The notes under the pieces: generated by a model
The model's input: the letters and a program-made list of their open reading frames with translations, nothing else
The model's database searches: none
What the model was told of the DNA's origin: nothing
Part shown: positions 26,001-40,693 of the stretch, in pieces
Position numbering within the stretch: the first letter of the stretch is position 1
Layout: every line of letters starts with the position of its first letter
DNA from: Gigantopelta aegis
Taxonomy: Eukaryota > Mollusca > Gastropoda > Neomphalida > Peltospiridae
Length of the DNA stretch: 64,000 nt
Reading direction: 5' to 3'
Assembly (NCBI RefSeq): GCF_016097555.1
Contig: NW_024533018.1
Location: forward strand, 27,501 to 91,500
Position numbers and translations under genes: made by a program

Positions 26001-29000
26001 ATTACACATAGCATGTGAAAAGGGTCACTTTGAAATGGTCAAACTACTAACTGCACACCCTAAATGTAATATTGAAGCTGAGAATAAGAATCAGGAGAGA
26101 CCAGTCTACTTAGCTTGTGAATCTGGAAATGTAGACATTGTACGACATCTTGTTGAAGACAAAGGTTGCGACATTGATGTCAGATGTGGGAATGCTAACA
26201 ACTCTCCATTACACATAACATGTGAAAATGGTCACTTTGAAATGGTCAAACTACTAACTGCACACCCTAAATGTAATATTGAAGCTGAGAATAAGAATCA
26301 GGAGAGACCAGTCTACTTAGCTTGTGAATCTGGAAATGTAGACATTGTACGACATCTTGTTGAAGACAAAGATTGCGACATTGATGTCAGATGTGCGAAG
26401 GCTAAGAACACTCCATTACACATAGCATGTGAAAAGGGTCACTTTGAAATGGTCAAACTACTAACTGCACACCCTAAATGTAATATTGAAGCTGAGAATA
26501 AGAATCAGGAGAGACCAGTCTACTTAGCTTGTGAATCTGGAAATGTAGACATTGTACGACATCTTGTTGAAGACAAAGATTGCGACATTGATGTCAGATG
26601 TGCGAAGGCTAAGAACACTCCATTACACATAGCATGTGAAAAGGGTCACTTTGAAATGGTCAAACTACTAACTGCACACCCTAAATGTAATATTGAAGCT
26701 GAGAATAAGAATCAGGAGAGACCAGTCTACTTAGCTTGTGAATCTGGAAATGTAGATATTGTACAACATCTTGTTGAAGACAAAGGTTGTGACATTGATG
26801 TCAGATGTGGGAATGCTAACAACTCTCCATTACACATAACATGTGAAAAGGGTCACTTTGAAATGGTCAAACTACTAACTGCACACCCTAAATGTAATAT
26901 TGAAGCTGAGAATAATAATCAGGAGAGACCAGTCTGCTTAGCTTGTGAATCTGGAAATGTAGACATAGTACGACATCTTATTGAAGATAAAGGCTGTGAT
27001 GTTGATGTCAAGACTCATTATAATGATACTCCATTACACTTAGCATGCAGGAAGAGTAACTTTGAAATTGTCAAACTTCTAACTGCACACCCTAAATGTA
27101 ATATTGAAGCTGAGAATATGAATCAGGAGAGACCAGTCTACTTAGCTTGTGAATCTGGAAATGTAGATATTGTACGACATCTTGTTGAAGACAAAGGTTG
27201 TGATGTTCATTTCAAGAGATGTTATAGTAACAACACTCCATTACACATAGCATGCAAGAAGAGTAACTTTGAAATGGTCAAACTACTAACTGCACACCCT
27301 AAATGTAATATTGAAGCTGAGAATAAGAATCAGGAGAGACCAGTCTACTTAGCTTGTGAATCTGGAAATGTAGACATTGTACAACATCTTGTTGAAGATA
27401 AAGGCTGTGATGTTGATGTCAAGACTCATTATAATGATACTCCATTACACATAGCATGCAAGAAGAGTAACTTTGAAATTGTCAAACTACTAACTGCACA
27501 CCCTAAATGTAATATTGAAGCTGAGAATGAAGATCAGGAGAGACCAGTCTACTTAGCTTGTAAGTCTGGAAATGTAGACATTGTACAACATCTTGTTGAA
27601 GACAAAGGTTGTGATGTTAATTTCAAGACTCAATATGATGGTAACTCTATATTACACATAGCATGTAGAAAGGGTGCCTTAAAAATTGTGAAAATTCTAA
27701 CTGATGATTGTCGATGCAATATTGAAGCTGAGAATAAAGATCATAAGAGACCGCTCCATTTAGCATATCAGTATGAACATGTACACATTGTACAACATCT
27801 TGTTGATAAAGGATGCGTTATTGATGGATTTGACAATACAACATATGTGCGTAGCAGAAGGAAAATGAAATCCTCTCAATTCTTCAATATCAACAAGCAC
27901 TTGGTACTAGTGGAGAGGCAATGTTATGTGTTGTCAAGTGTATTCTAACAGGACCACCAGGTGCTGGTAAGAGTACTTTGAAGAAGAAATTACTCAATGA
28001 GTCTCTTACAGAACCTTCTCTTAGTACTGGTGTGGTTGATGCAGCCATACAAGTTGACTCATTTCGTAAACTACAACAACATAATGCAGTAGTTACTACA
28101 GAATGGAGGACACAAGATCTAGATGAAGAAGCTGTTTTAGTATATGAGAATATTGCATCTAGCACTTCAAGAAGTCTTCATCATCCTACTAGTAGTGAAA
28201 TCATTCAATTCAACAACAATGTATCATCAGATATTGTGATACCAATGACAGAAATCAATGAAACTGACATTGATATGAGAGATGTATTAGAAGAGGAGCT
28301 GGAGGATAGTAGTGGCTGTAATAGTGATAGTGAAACAAACACAATGGAAGGACAAGAAGGTACCAAAAAAATCAGATTAGAAGAGAAACTGGAAGAAGGA
28401 GATATTGAAGAGGACAATAAAAGATTTAAAAAAAAAGACAAAACCACTATAACACATCAAAAAGGTCTCAAATCACTATCAAAATTTGTAGAAAGTATTC
28501 CAGTCACCAAAAGAAGAGTTTATGAAGAGAGATCTCAACAAACCACCAAAGACAGTCATGCTATGTTACATATCATTGATACTGGAGGACAACCTGAGTT
28601 CCATGAAATGTTACCAGCTCTTATCACTGGTCCAGCTATTAATCTACTTGTTTTTGATCTAACAATAGACTTGAAAAGTCGTTATGAAATTACATATCGA
28701 TCATCTAGTGGTGATTCTAAACCTTATCAAACATCCCTCACTCATGAAGAGGTCATCTTTCGTTCTCTAGCTAGTATAGCTTGTTTAAGACAAAATACTA
28801 TTGGATGGAGTTTTGATGCAGTACCACTGAAGGATGAGTCAGAGCCTGCTGCATTCCTCATAGCTACTCACAGAGATTGTTTTCTAAATGAAACTGAAGC
28901 TCAAGCTAAAGTGGATTCAGTCAACAACCATCTTAAACTGAAGATACAGGCCAGCGGTGAACTGTTTAGAGAAGATCTTGTACAATATTCAACTTCAGAT

Positions 29001-30999
29001 CAAGTGATTTTTGCACTTGACACAAGAAATGATCAAAAGAAATTGAAGAGTTACGTTCAATTCTTCATGAAGTCATTGACAGAAAGTTTCATGAGTTACC
29101 TGTTCCTGCTTCTTGGTGTGCCTTTAGCCTAAAATTACGAAAGAGTAAAAAGTCTATTCATCTACTAGATACATGTTATGAAATAGCACGAGATTGTGGA
29201 ATCAAAGATGAAGATGACTTCAAGTCAGTTCTCTGGTTTTTACATCACAGAGTGGGTGTTATTATGCATTATCCAGAAGTAGAGGGACTAGGAAATATTG
29301 TCATCACTGACCTCCAACTTGTATTTGACAGAATTACACAACTCATCACATCATGTTTTACTTTTAAAGAGTTAGGAAGTGCCTCATCTGAAAAAGAGTT
29401 TCGTGATAATGGCCGATTTAGTGAGTCACATGTAAAACAGCTTTCTTCTAGGAAAGGAGACCCTCTTACACCTACCAGACTAGTATCACTATTAAAACAT
29501 CTACATATTGTAGCTGGTCCTATGAAGATCAAAGTTGGTCGTAAGATTGAGAAGTATTACTTTATGCCTTGTGCTCTAAAACCTGCTCCAGTTGAAGAGG
29601 AACAAAGAGATCAGTCCATTTGTCCTGCTCCTTTGACAATCTATTTTGAGTGTGGGTACACTCCTGTGGGTGTGTTCTGTTGTCTAGTAGTTTATCTCCT
29701 CAGTCAAACATCTAAATCAGAGCTAGAGTGGAAGTTACATGATAAAATTGTCCATCATCGTAACAAGATTACCTTTATCGTTGGTAAATATCATGATCGT
29801 ATCACTCTTATCAGTCGATCTACTTATCTTGAAGTTTGGGTTGACCAAATAACTCCAAAGTTATCATTAGATGTTCTCTGTGAACAGATTATCTCCACAC
29901 TACACAGAGGTCTAGAGACAGTCACACAATCATTACACTACACTTACAAATCTCGTCATTTCTTTGGTTTTACTTGTTGCTATCCTGAGTGTCACTTGTA
30001 TTCTTCTCATCCTGCTATAGTTGATGAAAATGATTTAGCAGCAGAGTGTGTATTAACTCGTGAAGTGATGCATTTACAAGAGCAAAGATACCTGGTGTGG
30101 TCAACAAAGGTATATTCTCTCTTCCCTTGTATTCATTACATACTATGTAACACTTACTAGATATCAGAGCTCACTACTACTAGTGTATCAAGTGAAATAC
30201 CATGTACTCAATCTCAAGGTATTACTTATTAATATACTATATAGTAGTATTGAGTATTATCTTTAATAGAGTCCTCTAATGTAACTGAAGTTAGTGATAG
30301 TATGAATGAAGTGATCCTTACAAATATATTAGGTATTGACAAATGACAAGTGATTCAGTCACTATATACTATTTTTATTTACAGATGTTGACAGAGATTT
30401 GAGAGAGGCAATGAAACTATTGGACAAACTAACAAAATGGGAATTTCTTGGACTTGAACTGGGTCTCTGTCATTCAACTCTTGAAACTATTAAAATTAAT
30501 GAAAGAGGACAAGTTTAAACAATGTATGATGAGGATGTTAGTTGCTTGGTTAAAGAAGACTGACAATGTATCGTGTTGCCATGGTCCTAGTTGGCAACAA
30601 CTTATTGAGTCATTGAGAGCAATAGAAGAGAATAGTCTAGCTGATGACATAGAGAGGAGACTACTTAATAAGAGATCATGTGATCAATCACCATCTACTC
30701 CACCTCCCAGTAAGAGATCAACTAACAGAGATGAAGTAAATGATGAGAGTAGTAGCAGGGAATCCTCCATTAGTAGTCAGAGACAAGAGAGAAGACAACA
30801 CAAGAGACAGAGAACAGATGAGGAGGATAACTCTGACTATGATGATAATATTACAACTAGTAGTACCAAACGACAACCTCCAAGGTCACATGACCAATCA
30901 GCTAAACCACGTGGTAAGGAACCGGCAGGAGGGAGATCTTACAAAAGGAAAGGGAGACCAGACAATGACACAGATCCCAATACTAAAAGGAGATGCTAG
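20060..30999 (+). CDS. Giant ankyrin-Roc-COR-Death protein (kinase-less DAPK-like Roco)
   Basis: About 3,600 residues when read across four single-base breaks (near 20401, 27850, 29036 and 30515). Domain order: about 12 varied ankyrin repeats (20060-21430); about 31 units of a 68-69 residue ankyrin pair (21430-27850); a Roc GTPase with P-loop GPPGAGKST (27955), a long charged insert, G3 DTGGQPEF (28579) and THRD as G4 (28867); then COR, including WFLHHRVGVIMHYPEVEG (29235). Three short introns follow (exons end 30109, 30161-30218, 30270-30332, 30385 on). Next come a Death domain (LLDKLTKWEFLGLELGL to WQQLIESLRAIEE) and a Ser/Arg/Asp tail with KRQRTDEEDNSDYDD. The first 10 kb is one exon. Roco proteins are GTPase scaffolds; DAPK1 has the same ANK-Roc-COR-Death order. 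A role in immune or death signalling is inference. The start codon lies 100 bp after RIC1; an upstream in-frame stretch (20021-20059) leaves the start open. Confidence 0.85.
22990..24222 (+). repeat. Higher-order repeat: three copies of 411 bp
   Basis: A two-unit block of 137 codons is present three times with a step of exactly 411 bp. The GAGAATAATAACCAGG mark recurs at 23401, 23812 and 24223. The copies are almost identical in DNA; the first differs by a few bases at its left edge. Confidence 0.9.
26370..26785 (+). repeat. Near-identical duplicated ankyrin unit, 207 bp step
   Basis: The block beginning GATTGCGACATTGATGTCAG, encoding CAKAKNTPLHIACEKG, occurs at about 26371 and 26578 with practically no differences. 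This is a second recent local expansion in the array. Confidence 0.8.
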
Positions 31000-31862
31000 T
31001 AGACAGATATCTCATTCCTCATTGATGTCACTCTTCTACAATAGAGATCACACATATTATCCACAGAGTGTAATAGATCATTGAACATTTACTTTCAGTA
31101 TACTTCAAGTATCCAAGAATGATGTATATCTCTATCAACTACAACATACTATCTAGGTTAATTATAAAACAATATTATTATAATTATTCTATTTATCTTA
31201 TAGGGTTGTGTTAAAACTGCACACTTACTGTTTACATGATATCTATTACATCCATTTTCTACCATATACCACTTACCATATATGGACATATTAACCATAC
31301 AATGACATAGATCCCAGTACTATAATAGGAGATCTACTAATAGAGGTATTATAGTTTAACATTACATGATGATAATCAGTTATATCTTTGCTATATAGAG
31401 TATCTTAATGAGTATGTGGACATTATTAGTAATGGAGTATTGTAGTTAATACAGGAAGATGGATGTTCTAAGTATCTGATATGACTTCTTATGTACCATC
31501 AGTTAGTATGAATCTCTCTATGTGAAGTCATAAAGAATAGTTCAAAATGGTACTATTACCTAATGATAGTATATTTGTGATTTATTTATTTCCAGATAAC
31601 CAAAGGATATCTTCTATCATCTAATTGAGACCTTTTTCATCATATCACAACAATGATCACGGCCTTTACAGCTACCAATATCACTTATATTATTACTATG
31701 AGACATACAGTTTGATGTAGGTGTTATTATCCTATCCATTAGATCTCAAGTTATTAAAATGAGGTGATGACAGGGACTTAATACAGTGGACCTATCAAAC
31801 TTTTTATCAGATGAAACAAAATATGATTCTATTTAATGTAATATTAACATGTTATAAATTGG
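31000..31862 (+). other. Non-coding stretch between Death-module genes
   Basis: This follows the stop of the giant gene. It has no plausible exon of its own but is conserved in unit B at about 39790-40690. It may hold the 3' UTR of the upstream gene and the 5' region of the next. Confidence 0.5.
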
Positions 31863-35384
<3,522 letters not shown>

Positions 35385-36724
35385 TTACAAAGAACTAGAT
35401 TAGGTACATTGACAAAAGACCATTTGAATTATTATAGCGTAATATTTTTTCTGAAATATAAAATTTCAGTGTTCTAAATACAGTAGGGATAAAGGGAATG
35501 AGAGAGTTTATAAGTAATACCTATAATTAGAATCATATGTCTGTCTACATGTACTTACATGTATTCTATGAAACCACTCCCTTAACAACTTCAAGAAGCC
35601 CTGAGCTAGGTAGCTAGTAATAGTCGATGAATTATCTAAAACAGTTACTAGTATAGAATAAAATGTCTCTAATACTCTTACAAGATATCAACAAACTGGA
35701 CAAGATCCATAAAAATCAAAGAGACTTCATAATCACTGTCAACTTTCAACTTAAATGTCTTACCCCTCTGTACATAATACATATATAGTAAACTAAGTGA
35801 CACTTGATGAACAGTAGATTATCATGTAATACAATAACATGTTTAAATGGTAAACCTACAATTTTCATTCATTTACAAAAATGTAAAGTTTGTCAATAAA
35901 ATTAAAATTGTGATTGATGCATTAAAAAATTGATCTATTTAAAAATACAGAATTTTTCAAAGCTAGCACGGACAGATCTGGTTCATGTAACTAGTACGCT
36001 GCACTATGATAGCTGTCTCCATCATATCTATACTAGTTTCACTAATTCATAATATATACACACATATTGTTATAGAAAATGCTGAGACTGCTAAACTGTC
36101 TAGTTTGGAAGTTTCTGATAGAATATATTATACCTTTTATTGTATATAGACATTGCTTTAAAACTATATTCTTTCTAGTAACAATTTGTAGAATGTTAAA
36201 ACTACTTGTATATTTTGAAGATTTCAATTAGTTGTTAATCAAATCAATTAAAAGTCAATTAATGTTGATCACGCGTGTAGTGATTTCCCGCCAAATTTGT
36301 CACAAGCTTGTATTGACTGGTTGTCAATTTGAAGCATGACGAGATTCTTGATATTATAAAAGTACTCCATTTTCCATACTTTATTATAAGGTGAGTTATC
36401 TCTCCATCCATCCATCCATCCATCTCACTTCTATTCTGCAGTTGTTACAAATAACTCTCTTTTTCTTCCTATATGTTCTCTACGATTCGCCTCATCGTTG
36501 GATCATCTCGTACTTCGTTGGATCAACTCATCTCATCGTTGGATAACCTCTCGTCGCTGGATCATCTTTTTTATTTTAGTTATGTCATCTTTTTCTTTTC
36601 TTTTTTTGTTCTCAAACTTTTTATTTTTTAATTTTTGTCAATTGATTTTTTGAATTTTTAAATAAATTTTGTCCTCTCTCTTCGTTCCTACAGGACTCAA
36701 CTGCTCTTCGAATTCTCTGGTGTT

Positions 36725-36868
36725 CTCTGATGATCTTGACTGTTCTTCTCTGGTGTGATGATCTTGACTGTTCTCTGATGTCTTCTGATGTTCTTGACTG
36801 TTCTTCTCTGATGTTCTCATGACTGTTCTTCTCTGATGTTTTTGACTGTTCTTCTCTGATGTTCTCTG
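36725..36868. repeat. Minisatellite with TTGACTGTTCTTCTCTG core
   Basis: Six to seven irregular copies, 20-33 bp apart. They generate a Gln/Glu/Ser-rich open frame on the minus strand that I regard as spurious. Confidence 0.75.
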
Positions 36869-37006
36869 GATGTAAAAGATGAGTCGCTCTCCTGCTTGGT
36901 CTCTTCTGTCTTCCTTCAAGCCTTCTTTCCTCTTCTTTTAATTTTTTTTAATTTTATTTTGGGCTATTCAGCCCATACACACACACATACAAATCCTATT
37001 AATTAT

Positions 37007-37079
37007 CTCCTCCCTGCCGCCTGGCGGCCTAAAAAAAATTTTTTTTTAATATCCTAGGCCGCCAGGTGGCGGGGAGGAG
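37007..37079. repeat. GC-rich inverted repeat, 24-bp arms
   Basis: The left arm (37007-37030, starts CTCCTCCCTGCCGCC) and right arm (37056-37079, starts AGGCCGCCAGG) pair at all 24 positions if the two non-Watson-Crick pairs are G-U. The loop is 25 nt of A8T9 plus AATATCCT. The arms are strikingly GC-rich within AT-rich DNA. It could be a small MITE or a transcribed hairpin. Confidence 0.85.
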
Positions 37080-38011
37080 CTCTGATCTTCTAGGGTGCGT
37101 GTGTGTGCTGTGTGTGTGTTGATGGCCCCTTTTCACTTCCTCTGTCTCTCTTCATTCTCTATCCATCTCCACCAGTTCAGTTAATAACTTCTTTTTTCTT
37201 TCCTTGCAGGAGCAGCACTGTTGAAGAAGGTGAGCTATCTCTCCATCCATTTCATTCATTCTTTAGCAATCCAGTTGTTACAACTAATTCTCTTTCTTTC
37301 TCTATGTTCTCTACTTGTGGAGTGACTGGACTCTTGGGGACTTTAAACTACTGAAACTGTCTTATTTTAAGTTATTTTTTATTTTCTTTTTTTTTATTTT
37401 CTTTTTATTGTAGTTTTTTTTCATGTTTTTTATAGTTTGTTAGTATATTGTTTTAAATTTTATTATATTGAATTTCTCAAAAAAACATTTTCACTAAAAT
37501 TTGTCAAAAGTTAATTTCAGTTATATTTTAACTTAATTCTCTAATCACCAACTTAAAAATTTCAAAAAGTGACATTGTAGATTTAATATAACTTTGAAAA
37601 CTGAATTAATTTTTTTAATCTTTTTATCTTTACTAAACAACTACAATCATTGAATTCTTATCAAAGTATCTTACTAATTTTAACAATTCATATTATCATT
37701 AATATTTAGCAAAATTAATTAATTAGCTAAATTATTTAATTAAAAATCTTTTTATAATTAAAGTGTTGTTCTTGTAAGCGTTTTGCTGTACGCGTGTGCT
37801 GCTGTTATATTTTCCCGCCATAATGTCATATTTTTCCCGCCATAACGATAGGTCACACACGTTTGCTGTTCCTCGCTAGTCGTGTGCTGATGATCTTTCT
37901 CTGGAGACCTTTGATCGGACTCTTCACCTATTGAAATTTTAATTTCTGTTTCAGCGTTATTTTTAATCAAGTTCTTTTTAGACGATTATTTTTATTCTTG
38001 CTTTTAGATAG

Positions 38012-39780
38012 AGAAGACTTCAAGTCATTTCTCTAATTTTTACATCACAGAGTGGGTGTTATTATGTATTATCCAGAGGTAGAGGGACTAGGAAATATTG
38101 TCATAAACTAACCTCCAACTTGTATTTGACAGGATCACATAACTCATCACATCATGCTTTACTTTTAAAGAGTTAGGAAGTGCCACTACTGAAAAGAGTT
38201 TGTGATAATGGTCGATTTAATGAGTCACATGTAAAACAGCTTTCTTCCAGGAAAGGAGACCCTCTTACACCCACCAACCTAGTATCACTATTAAAACATT
38301 TACATATTGTAGCTGGGCCTATGAAGATCAAAGTTGGTTGTAAAACTGAGAACTATTACTTTATGCCTTGTGCTTTAAAACCTGCTCCAGTTGAAGAGGA
38401 ACAAAGAGATCAGTCCATTTGTCCTGCTCCTTTGACAATCTATTTTGAGTGTGGTTACACTCCTGTGGGTGTGTTCTGTTGTCTAGTAGTTTATCTCCTC
38501 AGTCAAACATCTAAATCAGAGCTAGAGTGGAAATTACTTGATAAAGTTGTTCATCATCGTAACAAGATTACCTTTAAAGTTGGTAAATATCATGATCGTG
38601 TTACTCTTATCAGTCGAGCTACTTATCTTGAAGTTTGGGTTGACCAATTGACCCCAAAGCTATCATTGGACGTCCTCTATAAACAGATTATCTCCATACT
38701 ACACAGAGGTCTAAAGACAGTCACACAATCATTACACTATACTTACAAATCTCGTCATTTCTTTGGCTTTACTTGTTGCTATTCTTTGTGTCACTTATAT
38801 CCTCCTCATCCTGCTGTAGTTGATGTAAATGATGTAGCAGCAGAGTGTGTATAACTCGTGAAGTGATGCATTTAGAAGAGAAAAGATACCTGGTGTGGTC
38901 AACAAAGGTATATTCTCTCTTCCCTTGTATTCATTACATACTATGTAACACTTACTAGATATCAGAGCTCACTACTACTATAAGTATCAAGTGAAGTACT
39001 ATGTACTCAATCTCAAGGTATTACTTATTAATATACTATATAGTAGTATTGAGTATTATCATTAATAGAGTCCTCTAGTGTAACTGAAGTTAATGATAGT
39101 ATGAATGAAGTGATCCTTACAAATATATTAGGTAAGAAACAACACTATATGTAAACTTGTATTACTTTATTATATATTCTAGATATTAAAGACTTGAAGT
39201 TTGTAAAATTATTACTGAGCAACTTCACTGATTGGGAATCTCTTGGACTTGAACTGGGTCTCTATTATCCAACATTAGAAGCTATTAAAATTGAAGAAAA
39301 GGAGCGAGTTAAGCAATGTACAATGAAGATGTTAGTTGCTTGGTTAAAGAAGACTGACAATGTATCATGTTGCCATGGTCATAGCTGGCAACAACTTATT
39401 GAGTCATTGAGAGCAATAGAATAGAATAATCTAGCTGATGACATAGAGAGGAGACTACTTAATAAGAGATCATGTGATCAATCATCATCTACTCCATCCT
39501 CTAGTAAGAGATCAACTAACGGAGATGAGAGAGTAGTAGCAGGGAATCCTCCATTAGTACTTAGAACAAAAAAGAAAACAACACAAGAGACAGAGAACAG
39601 ATGAGGATAACTCTGACTATGATGATAATATTACTACTAGTAGTACCAAACAACCACCTCATGGTCACATGACTAATCAGCTAAATCACATGATATGGAA
39701 CTGGCAGGAGGGAGATCTTACAAAAGGAAAGGGAGACCAGACAATGACACAGATCCTAATACTAAAAGGAGATGCTAGTA
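38012..39780 (+). pseudogene. Truncated COR-Death copy (unit B, first half)
   Basis: This is a duplicate of 29212-31000 without the ankyrin and Roc parts. COR text is readable from 38041. An in-frame stop near 38110 and frame breaks near 38190 and 38855 interrupt it. The Death domain is well kept (FTDWESLGLELGLYYPTLEA to WQQLIESLRAIE) but stops at a GAG-to-TAG change at 39421-39423. The tail is shifted. Because it begins mid-domain, it cannot make a full Roco protein. A short Death-only product is possible but unsupported. Confidence 0.8.
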
Positions 39781-40693
39781 GACAGATATCTCACTTCCTT
39801 ACAATAGAGATCACACACACACTGTAAGTACTATACTATCTACATAGTATATAATAGATCATTGATCATTTACTTCAGTATACTTCAAGTATCCAAGAAC
39901 GATATATCATTGAACTTTTACTTTCAGTATACTTCAGGTATCCAAAAATGATACATATCTCTATCAATTACAACAAACTATCTACTTAGCAGGTTGATTA
40001 TAAAACAATAATAATTATTATTATTATTCTGTTTATCTTATAGATTGTGTTAAGACCACACACTTGCTGTTTACATGATATCTATTACATCCATTTTCTA
40101 CCATATACTACTTACCATATATGGACATATTAACCATACAATGACATAGATCCCAGTACTATAATAGGAGATCTACTAATAGAGGTATTATAGTTTAACA
40201 TTACATGATGACAATCAGTTATATCTTTGTTGTATAGAGTATCTTGATGAGTATGTGGACATTATTAGTAATGGAGTATTGTAGTTAATACAGGAAGATG
40301 GATGTTCTAAGTATCTGATATGACTTCTTATGTACCATCAGTTAGTATGAATCTCTCTATGTGAAGTCATAAAGAATAGTTCAAAATGGTACTATTACCT
40401 AATGATAGTATATTTATGATTTATTTATTTCCAGATAACCAAAGGATATCTTCTATCATCTAATTGAGACCTTTTTCATCATATCACAAACAATGATCAT
40501 AGCCTTTACAGCTACCAATATCATTTATCTTACTATGGGACATACAGTTTGATGTAGGTGTTGTTACCCTATCTACTAATTCTTAAACTATTATAATGAG
40601 GTGATGACAGGGGACTTAATACAGTGGACCTATCAAACTTTTTATCAGATGAAACAAAATATGATTCTATTTAATAACATGTTATAAAATTGG

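Larger units (their letters stand above)
21430..27850 (+). repeat. About 31-unit ankyrin-pair coding array, 204-207 bp period
   Basis: Each unit encodes two ankyrin repeats. The first has TPLHIACEKGHFEIVKLL. The second replaces the canonical TPLH with RPVYLAC and continues SGNVDIVQHLVEDKGC. Four to five Cys recur per unit. Units before about 24,460 read LACKSG and mostly HPQC. Later units mostly read LACESG and HPKC, pointing to at least two expansion phases. Confidence 0.92.
35385..38011. other. Spacer between duplication units
   Basis: No convincing gene. It contains a roughly 90-bp direct repeat (36389-36483 and 37228-37316, both starting AAGGTGAGYTATCTCTCCAT), GTTGGATCA repeats (36496-36565), a TTGACTGTTCTTCTCTG minisatellite (36725-36865), a GC-rich hairpin and three TTTCCCGCC motifs. 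Long T/A runs fill 37370-37750. The two GTGAG sites resemble splice donors, so an unannotated non-coding transcript is possible. Confidence 0.55.

Noticed and set aside
36638-36919. Gln/Glu-rich 93-codon minus-strand frame
   Set aside because: Produced by a minisatellite; no splice or domain support.
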